NCBI GenBank assembly: GCA_002403455.1
Contig: DHHV01000032.1
Coordinates: 1,284 to 28,555 of the forward strand
Length of the DNA stretch: 27,272 nt
DNA from: Hyphomonadaceae bacterium UBA4763
GTDB lineage: Bacteria; Pseudomonadota; Alphaproteobacteria; Caulobacterales; Aquidulcibacteraceae
Reading direction: 5' to 3'
Under the pieces are notes generated by a model. It saw only the letters and a list, made by a program, of their open reading frames with translations, made no database searches and was not told the origin of the DNA. Shown in pieces: positions 22,883 to 27,272 of the stretch; the first letter of the stretch is position 1, and every line of letters starts with the position of its first letter. Position numbers and translations under genes: made by a program.

Positions 22883-23508
22883 GCGCGAACGGTCCTGAAC
22901 AGCTCGGCTTCGCGGCGCTCTTGGAGAGCGCCGCCGCCGACAACGCGGCCCGCATCTCCGCCCGCGAAACCGCGCACTTGCCGGCCGGACGGGCGGACGG
23001 CATCGCCCATTTCCGGGGGCTGCTGGACGCACACCATGCCGCGATGCTCGCCGCCGATGTCGAAACGACGATGCGCCTTCGAAAGGAGGCGCATCTGCTC
23101 GCCCGCAAACTCAATGGCGATGACAGCGGCATCCTTGCCGGTGAAGACAGCGCCGGGCGCGTGCTGGAACGCGAGACCGCCGCCGCTCCCGGCAGCATCC
23201 CGCTCTGGGGCCAGTGCGGCAGCTTCACTGTCACGCGCGGTGCGATGCGCGTCCGTATCGAACTCGATGGCGTCTTTGGCATCGGCGCGAGTTCTGGCTT
23301 CTGGCCGGGATTTTCCGCCCATGCGATTGATCGCAGCGCGCCGTTCCTGAGCGAAACCGGCTATCGCAGCTTCCTTGGCGTGCAGGCCTCCATCGCCGCC
23401 AACACTACGCCGGATGCGTTCGTCGCCGGTGTGATCGACGAATACGTCCGCCGGTCGCTCAAAGGCCGGCTACTGACGATCAAGGAACGCAAAATTGGCG
23501 ACGGCTGA
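22879..23508 (+). CDS. Unknown protein coupled to the DUF2958 gene
   Basis: A 209-residue protein I do not recognise. The N-terminal half is helical and Ala-rich (LLESAAADNAARISARETAH, LLDAHHAAMLAADVETTMRL). The C-terminal half is a predicted alpha/beta region with FTVTRGAMRVRIELDGVFGIG and a late helix ending in RRSLKGRLLTIKERK. The four-base ATGA overlap with the preceding gene shows a translationally coupled pair. No signal peptide or membrane segment is seen. It probably functions together with DUF2958. Confidence 0.75.
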   Translation: MSANGPEQLGFAALLESAAADNAARISARETAHLPAGRADGIAHFRGLLDAHHAAMLAADVETTMRLRKEAHLLARKLNGDDSGILAGEDSAGRVLERETAAAPGSIPLWGQCGSFTVTRGAMRVRIELDGVFGIGASSGFWPGFSAHAIDRSAPFLSETGYRSFLGVQASIAANTTPDAFVAGVIDEYVRRSLKGRLLTIKERKIGDG

Positions 23509-23525
23509 CTCCTGGCTGGCGAACG

Positions 23526-23780
23526 TCAGCTGGAACTGCCGTCACGGTCATGAAGCCCAAGCCGCTTCATGACCCGCTTGTGCGCGTAGGACAGCGGGAA
23601 ATACCAGACCACGAACAGCACCGCGCTTGCGCCCCAGACCCAGACATCCCATGGCATCTGACGGCTTAAAGCGTGCAGATCGAGCGGCGTCGCCACCAGC
23701 AGAATGATAATGATCCACACAAGGCCGAGGCCGGCTTTGATCGAGCCGGAGATCGCCATCATTTGCAGGCGGCGCAGCAT
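23526..23780 (-). CDS. Small inner-membrane protein, unknown
   Basis: An 84-residue protein with two clear membrane segments: KAGLGLVWIIIILLVATPL (about 14-32) and WGASAVLFVVWYFPLSY (about 47-63). It ends in a basic then acidic tail (HKRVMKRLGLHDRDGSSS). The ATG at 23780 was chosen because AAGGAG lies eight bases upstream; a longer frame starting at 23942 adds implausible Arg-rich residues. It is convergent with the preceding gene, with a 17-bp gap. Function is not known. Confidence 0.7.
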   Translation of the reverse strand: MLRRLQMMAISGSIKAGLGLVWIIIILLVATPLDLHALSRQMPWDVWVWGASAVLFVVWYFPLSYAHKRVMKRLGLHDRDGSSS

Positions 23781-23901
23781 TGCAGGGACTCCTTTTTGTC
23801 GTGCGTCAGTGGACGCTGACAGATGTTTTAAGCGCGCCGGGACGCGAGCGGAATGGCCGGCGCAGGTCATGATCTGGTCACGGGCACGGTGACTGCGGCA
23901 T

Positions 23902-23927
23902 TCCCGGCCGCAAGAGGGCGGCCGGGA
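23902..23927 (-). terminator. Strong hairpin just after the 64-residue gene
   Basis: TCCCGGCCGC (23902-23911) and GCGGCCGGGA (23918-23927) form a perfect 10-bp stem with a 6-nt loop, eight bases past the minus-strand stop at 23936. No T-run follows, so rho-independent termination is uncertain. Confidence 0.5.
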
Positions 23928-23935
23928 GGCGGGCC

Positions 23936-24130
23936 TCAGCACGGGCGCATGCCCTTGTCCTTGCCTTGCGGACGCGGGGCCGCTGCGGCGGCATGGTCCT
24001 GCCGCTTCTTGCGGGCCTTGCGCGCCCGCTCCTGACGATCATCGTTGATCGCGAGCATGGCGAGCAGCAGTGCGGCGCTCAGGTCTGGGGGTTGCACGGT
24101 GCAGGTGAAGGTGATGGTAAGCCGGATCAT
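23936..24130 (-). CDS. Small basic protein, unknown
   Basis: A 64-residue protein starting MIRLTITFTCTVQPPDLSA, with a short hydrophobic helix (LSAALLLAMLAIN) and then a highly basic, Ala-rich C terminus (RQERARKARKKRQDH). The start at 24130 follows GGAGG with good spacing. A longer frame to 24295 has no such site. It may bind nucleic acid through the basic tail, but that is only composition-based inference. Confidence 0.55.
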   Translation of the reverse strand: MIRLTITFTCTVQPPDLSAALLLAMLAINDDRQERARKARKKRQDHAAAAAPRPQGKDKGMRPC

Positions 24131-24721
24131 TGTTGCCTCCTTGGCGATGTCCTGACCCGGACCGTCCGGGTCTTTCATGCCGGCAGGAGACGCAGCCGGG
24201 CCGCGCGGGGGCGCGCACTGCCCGTCCGTCAGGACGGAAACCGCAGCCGCAACGAAGAGGAGGAGCGCGCGCAAAGAAGGCTTGCCGATGAGCACGCTTG
24301 CGCTGCCTTCGCCGGTCCGGTGCTAATGACTGTCCAAGGGAAAGAACCCGGCGGGGCCGGGATCAGGGTCGCTGAAGGCAAGAATGCAATTACCGTCCGC
24401 TTGCCATAACCCAGTTGCACGATCCGCTGTCCTCGGCAGACCTGCCGCGTCCTGAGCAATGCTGATTGCGATCCGCTGGCCTTGATGATCGGCCTTGCGG
24501 GCGCGGATGCCCGGTCAGAAGCGGCCTTTCCCTTCAGCTTGCGTGCTTTCAAGCCATGGACACGGGTTTCTAGGCGAGGCCCGCCGCCCCGCAACCGGCT
24601 GCCCGCTCCAAGGGTCCGTGTTGCCAGTTCCCCGCGAAGGTCGCGGTGCGGGCCGGCTTTGCGGCCTGCGCCTTCCCCGATGCGCATGTTGAAAGCAACG
24701 CGTCTGAAAAGGAGAAGACCG
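24131..24721. other. Intergenic region with leaders on both strands
   Basis: About 590 bp between divergent genes. On the minus strand, the leader of the 64-residue gene has a hairpin built on GACCCGG/CCGGGTC (near 24153-24171). On the plus strand, copy C of the shared leader occupies 24583-24721. A 27-codon plus-strand frame at 24327-24410 has no ribosome-binding site. Nothing convincing is seen in 24300-24580. Confidence 0.5.
24583..24721 (+). promoter_or_regulatory. Shared hairpin leader, copy C
   Basis: GCTGCCCGC (24598-24606) and CCGTGTTG (24616-24623) are conserved in order. A CCGCGA-AGG-TCGCGG hairpin follows, then a shortened GCGTCT-GAAAA word and AAGGAGAAGAC, which is identical to the ribosome-binding region of copy A. 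It is more diverged than A and B. Confidence 0.5.
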
Positions 24722-24949
24722 ATGACCGAGCAAGCAACCACACCGAAGACCGAAGACACCAAAGCCCCGGCGCTGATCGCCTACCATGTGCCCGAGCGCA
24801 GCAATGCGCCGTGGACCAAGATCGGCGCCGCCTGGGATCACAAGGACGGCGCTGGCTTTACCCTCCAGCTCGACCTGATCCCGGTGACCTCCGGGCGCAT
24901 CGTCCTGCGCGCCTACCAGCCCAAGGACGAAGGCAAAGAGAGCGCGTAA
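24722..24949 (+). CDS. Small conserved-looking protein, unknown
   Basis: A 75-residue protein. After a disordered, acidic and Pro-rich start, it has a compact beta-rich core: YHVPERSNAPWTKIGAAW, then GAGFTLQLDLIPVTSG and RIVLRAYQPKD. The pattern 'W-x-KIG-A-W ... GF-x-LQLD-x-IP ... GRIVLR' recalls small single-domain proteins common on alphaproteobacterial plasmids and ICEs; I cannot name the family. An AAGGAGAAG site precedes the ATG, and the gene sits behind copy C of the shared leader. Its TAA stop lies exactly in the loop of an 8-bp hairpin. Confidence 0.75.
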   Translation: MTEQATTPKTEDTKAPALIAYHVPERSNAPWTKIGAAWDHKDGAGFTLQLDLIPVTSGRIVLRAYQPKDEGKESA

Positions 24950-24973
24950 GCGCTCTCGACCGCCTCTAAGGCG
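24938..24973. terminator. Twin hairpins at convergent gene ends
   Basis: GAGAGCGC (24938-24945) and GCGCTCTC (24950-24957) enclose GTAA, which contains the plus-strand gene's TAA. CGCCT (24961-24965) and AGGCG (24969-24973) enclose CTA, which is the TAG stop of the minus-strand gene. Two tail-to-tail genes thus each end in a hairpin whose loop is the stop codon. There are no T-runs. Confidence 0.55.
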
Positions 24974-25205
24974 CGGCCGTCTCGCCCCTGCGCGGACGGC
25001 CGCGTTTCTTCGGGGCCGGCCCGATGCTGACGCCCAGCCCCGCGTCGCGGGCGAGCGCGCGAATGCGGGCAATAGCCGCGCGCTTTGCTTGCGCCTCGCG
25101 CTCGGCAAGCAGCGTATCGATCCGCGACCGCAGCGTGCGCAGGCGCTCCGTATCCAGATCATCAATCGCCGGGTACGGCGTCGTCATACCGGTTTCGTTT
25201 TCCAT
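24966..25205 (-). CDS. Small coiled-coil protein with AT-hook-like tail
   Basis: A 79-residue protein: an acidic start, a helical segment (LDTERLRTLRSRIDTLLAEREAQAKRAAIARIRALARDAG) and a basic KKRGRPRRG tail close to an AT-hook (GRP core). It could bind DNA minor groove; the spacing of helix and tail loosely recalls H-NS-like small nucleoid proteins, but I would not assign it. Its ATG overlaps the stop of the upstream gene by one base (TAATG), so translation is coupled to the SSB-tailed RHH-like protein. The last gene of the minus-strand cluster. Confidence 0.65.
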   Translation of the reverse strand: MENETGMTTPYPAIDDLDTERLRTLRSRIDTLLAEREAQAKRAAIARIRALARDAGLGVSIGPAPKKRGRPRRGETAAP

Positions 25206-25519
25206 TAGAACGGAATCTCCTCGTCATCGAATTCGTCGTCGAACGGCGCGGCGTGCGTCACGTGCTCGTACTTTCCCTCGATCATGGACTCGGCGAACAT
25301 CTCCTTGAGGATATCGAACCGCTGCTCGCTACGCTTGAGCTGGCGATTCAGCCCGCGCGCGAAGGTGCGCCATTCGGGCTCATGGTTTCTGAGGCGCTGA
25401 ACTTCGCGCCGCACAAAGCCGGCGGCGGCGTCGGCCGCACTGCTGGCGGCGCCCTTGCGCACTTCTTCCTTGAGCGTTGCAAGCTCGTCTTCGCTCAGGA
25501 TGATGGTGAGTTTCGGCAT
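25205..25519 (-). CDS. RHH-like small protein with SSB-type acidic C-terminal tail
   Basis: A 104-residue protein. The N-terminal MPKLTIILSEDELATLKEEV followed by AASSAADAAAGFVRREVQRL looks like a ribbon-helix-helix start. A central basic helical region follows (RGLNRQLKRSEQRFDILKEMF). The C terminus is DDEFDDEEIPF (94-104), which closely copies the SSB C-terminal tip (DDDIPF) that recruits repair and replication proteins. The ATG at 25519 has GAGGAG nine bases before it; a longer frame upstream lacks support and overlaps the next gene. The mix of DNA-binding-like N terminus and SSB-like tip suggests it brings SSB-interacting host proteins to element DNA, or competes with SSB for them. Confidence 0.72.
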   Translation of the reverse strand: MPKLTIILSEDELATLKEEVRKGAASSAADAAAGFVRREVQRLRNHEPEWRTFARGLNRQLKRSEQRFDILKEMFAESMIEGKYEHVTHAAPFDDEFDDEEIPF

Positions 25520-25538
25520 GGATATTTGCTCCTCATCG

Positions 25539-25796
25539 TTACCAGCCGCGCCTGCGCGTGCGGCGCACGCCCTCTTCGAGGCGCTGTTCCCATTCATGTT
25601 TGGCCTTTTGCGCATCCAGCTCTTCGCGGACCTGCTGATCGACCTGATCGGCCATCGCCCGCCATGCGCCGTCCGGGCGCAGCACCGGCTGCGGTGCGTG
25701 TTTGCGGATGCGCTCCGGCACTTCCGGCGTTTCCGGCTTTTGGGCGTCCGACTGCGCCGCCGAGAATTCGCGGCGCAGGGCTTCGTCATTGCTCAT
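25539..25796 (-). CDS. Small charged helical protein, unknown
   Basis: An 85-residue, highly charged protein with a long predicted C-terminal helix (ADQVDQQVREELDAQKAKHEWEQRLEEGVRR) and a basic RTRRRGW end. No family is recognised. The start at 25796 follows AAGGA with good spacing. It lies 19 bp before the SSB-tailed gene in the same minus-strand cluster and is probably co-transcribed with it. Confidence 0.65.
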   Translation of the reverse strand: MSNDEALRREFSAAQSDAQKPETPEVPERIRKHAPQPVLRPDGAWRAMADQVDQQVREELDAQKAKHEWEQRLEEGVRRTRRRGW

Positions 25797-25824
25797 GGTG
25801 CAAGGTTCCTTGGATTAGAGACGC

Positions 25825-26469
25825 TCAGCGTTTCGTGGTGGAGGGGCCGGGAAGCAAAAGAGCGTTTCCCGGCTTGCTCAGCGCCCCGGCGACGGGCGCA
25901 CTCGCGGCAAGCGCCGCATGTTTTTCGCGCGCTGCCGACTGGCCTGGAGCCACTGTCGCAGGCGTTCCCCCCGGGAAGGATTTCCCGCAGCTCGCATGAC
26001 AGTGAAAGAACGGCACTTCGCCCGGCCGGAACACCGTCCGGCCACCGCACACGATGACGCCGCAGCCGCACATCATGCGCAGGCGGGTATCGCCGCAGCC
26101 TCGGCACCAAAGATCGTCCCACGAAAAATCACCGACCGGGAATGCACCGAGATCGCACACCGCCTCGTTCGTTGCTTTCGGCGTGCCGCCGCAGGCGGTG
26201 GAGAAATCATCGACGTACAGGCGGAACAGGGCATCACCGGCGCCCTTGCGCCATTCCTCGCGCCAGCGCACGCCAGAAACCGCGCACAGATGCGGCGTGA
26301 AGCGGCGCTCGATCAGCGCGAGCGCGGCTTCCTCTCTGGCTTGCGCCAGCGCGGCGCCGCGTTCCTTCAAGCGTTCCATGGTGCGCGAAAGCGCGCCGAA
26401 CAAAGGGCGCTTGCTGTGATTCGGCGACCCGATCGGATTGAACTTGTCAGGAAGTTTGTTGTCGCTCAT
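25825..26469 (-). CDS. Cys-rich zinc-ribbon-like protein, unknown
   Basis: A 214-residue protein. The N-terminal third is helical and basic (ALSRTMERLKERGAALAQAREEAALALIERRF). The middle holds a cluster of cysteines: LWCRGCGDTRLRMMCGCGVIVCGG, then FHCHASCGKSFPGG. Paired CxxC and CxC spacings plus the late CHxSC strongly suggest one or two structural zinc sites. The last 50 residues are Ala/Pro-rich and probably disordered. The ATG at 26469 was chosen over an upstream frame because the first 26 residues of that frame are low quality; a small inverted repeat (26475-26489) lies just upstream. Function is unknown; a nucleic-acid-binding role is plausible. Confidence 0.65.
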   Translation of the reverse strand: MSDNKLPDKFNPIGSPNHSKRPLFGALSRTMERLKERGAALAQAREEAALALIERRFTPHLCAVSGVRWREEWRKGAGDALFRLYVDDFSTACGGTPKATNEAVCDLGAFPVGDFSWDDLWCRGCGDTRLRMMCGCGVIVCGGRTVFRPGEVPFFHCHASCGKSFPGGTPATVAPGQSAAREKHAALAASAPVAGALSKPGNALLLPGPSTTKR

Positions 26470-26474
26470 CTCGC

Positions 26475-26489
26475 TCACATCCCATGTGA
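26475..26489. promoter_or_regulatory. Short inverted repeat before the zinc-ribbon gene
   Basis: TCACAT (26475-26480), CCC, ATGTGA (26484-26489). A perfect 6-bp inverted repeat begins five bases upstream of the start codon on the minus strand, overlapping the expected ribosome-binding site. It could be an operator or translation-blocking hairpin; a chance origin is possible. Confidence 0.3.
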
Positions 26490-26557
26490 ATGACAGGGGA
26501 ACTCTTGCTCGCTCGGACGCAAAGCGTCTTGGCCACAAGCTGGTCACGCCCGAAGTC

Positions 26558-27272
26558 TCAGGCTGCGGTGCGCTTCTTCAGCAGCTCATAGGCGGCGTTC
26601 AGCGCGGCGGCGGCTTCGGTGCTCCCGCCCGCGTCCGGGTGCGCGGCCTTGATCCGGGTACGGAAGGCGCGCTTGAGGTCGTCCTGCGTGAATCCCGCCT
26701 TCAGGCCGAGCAGCGCGAGCGCCTGTTCGTACGGTGATGGCGGCGCCGACTTCTTGCCCGCGCCAGCGCCAGCCCGCGCCTTGGCGCGAGCCTGTTCCTG
26801 CTGCTGGCGGCGGCGCTCTTCTTCCGCACGCTGATGCGCTTCCTGCTGGCGCTGCTGTTCACGCTCCCATTCTTCGCGCGCGCGGGCTTCTTCCTGCGCC
26901 CGCGCCTTTGCCTGCATCTCCTCGAAAGCTTCGCGGGAGCGGCGGTCGAATTCATCCATCATCGCCTGCTCGTAAGCGCGGCGTTCCGCTTCGCGTCGCG
27001 CCAGCGCCTCGGGATCGCGGGATATCTTCCACTCTTCGATGAAGATGCCGACCGCCGCATAGGCCCAGGTCGCGGCGTCGCCGATGGCGCTGGCGATGCG
27101 CTTGGCCACGTGCCAGGTCGCATCGAGGCCATCGCTCATGCCCCAGCGAAAACCCTCACCGGCGCGCGCAAGGGCATAGGCGAGCAGGCGCAGTAGCGCC
27201 TGCAACAAAAGGCCGATCAGGGCGGCCAGAAGTTCTACGGCTAGCGGCAGGAGCGCAAAAGACGCCCCCCCC
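26558..27272 (-). CDS. Membrane-anchored J-domain protein (5' end outside window)
   Basis: The frame is open to the right edge of the window, so the N terminus is missing; a TTG at 27208 is a possible internal start, but hydrophobic coding continues beyond it (LPLAVELLAALIGLLLQALLRLLAYAL), reading as a membrane segment. After that come a segment with GFRWGMSDGLDATWHVAKRI, a long charged coiled coil rich in Glu, Arg and Gln, and a C-terminal J domain: SPYEQALALLGLKAGF, DDLKRAFRTRIKAAHPDAGGS with the essential HPD, and a final ALNAAYELLKKR. By family it should stimulate an Hsp70 (DnaK) at the membrane. It is the most upstream gene seen of the minus-strand cluster; the next gene starts 88 bp away. 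Confidence 0.8.
   Translation of the reverse strand, partial: GGASFALLPLAVELLAALIGLLLQALLRLLAYALARAGEGFRWGMSDGLDATWHVAKRIASAIGDAATWAYAAVGIFIEEWKISRDPEALARREAERRAYEQAMMDEFDRRSREAFEEMQAKARAQEEARAREEWEREQQRQQEAHQRAEEERRRQQQEQARAKARAGAGAGKKSAPPSPYEQALALLGLKAGFTQDDLKRAFRTRIKAAHPDAGGSTEAAAALNAAYELLKKRTAA

Noticed and set aside
24327..24410. 27-codon plus-strand frame
   Set aside because: No ribosome-binding site, no recognisable motif and it lies between divergent leaders; not strong enough to call.
1..27272. CRISPR array
   Set aside because: No regularly spaced repeats were seen. The only clean long direct repeat noticed is the pair at 8299 and 8532.
27265..27272. Run of eight C residues at the right edge
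   Set aside because: It lies at the very end of the window inside an open frame. It could be real or a contig-end artefact, and no conclusion is possible.
4512..27272. Classification as a complete prophage
   Set aside because: Two recombinases and small phage-like genes are present, but no capsid, terminase, tail or lysis gene was seen; the cargo fits an integrative element better.

Overview
The window looks like a piece of an alphaproteobacterial genome, probably Hyphomicrobiales-like. This rests on gene content, high GC and tRNA sequence style only; the genus cannot be read from it. It falls into a chromosomal flank (1 to about 4541) and a long mobile island that runs off the right edge (about 4542 to 27272).

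Flank: the 3' end of nth (endonuclease III), an ATP-grasp enzyme, a PhoH-family ATPase, aquaporin Z and a family-2 glycosyltransferase. A very AT-rich 0.5 kb gap follows, then an intact tRNA-Arg(ACG).

Integration module (4512-8700): a large serine recombinase reads into the 3' end of tRNA-Arg and takes its last nine residues and stop codon from the tRNA. Divergent from it are two small phage-like genes and a tyrosine integrase. Just past that integrase lies a 45-bp 3' fragment of a different tRNA, tRNA-Phe(GAA), followed by a terminator-like hairpin and bracketed by a 28-bp direct repeat. Two integration events are therefore superimposed.

Defence operon (8746-20246): six genes joined by stop/start overlaps (one by a 3-bp gap). 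They encode a ribbon-helix-helix regulator preceded by a perfect inverted repeat, a type III-like restriction subunit (SF2 helicase plus PD-ExK nuclease), a long beta-class DNA methyltransferase, a RelE-like domain fused to a UvrD/Rep-type SF1 helicase, an OLD-family ATPase with TOPRIM nuclease, and a small UvrD-like helicase. The last two look like a Gabija GajA/GajB pair. The tight coupling of restriction, methylation, RelE-helicase and a Gabija-like pair under one putative operator is the best candidate for an undescribed composite system.

Island accessory region (20356-27272): an ArdC-like antirestriction metalloprotein, a low-molecular-weight tyrosine phosphatase-like protein, a SLOG-fold protein, a DUF2958 protein and several small conserved-looking unknowns. 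A minus-strand cluster includes a small RHH-like protein ending in an SSB-style acidic tail (DDEEIPF), a Cys-rich zinc-ribbon-like protein and a membrane-anchored J-domain protein cut by the window edge. Three of the plus-strand genes share a related hairpin-bearing leader. The content suggests an integrative conjugative or mobilisable element, but no relaxase, coupling protein or type IV secretion gene lies inside the window.
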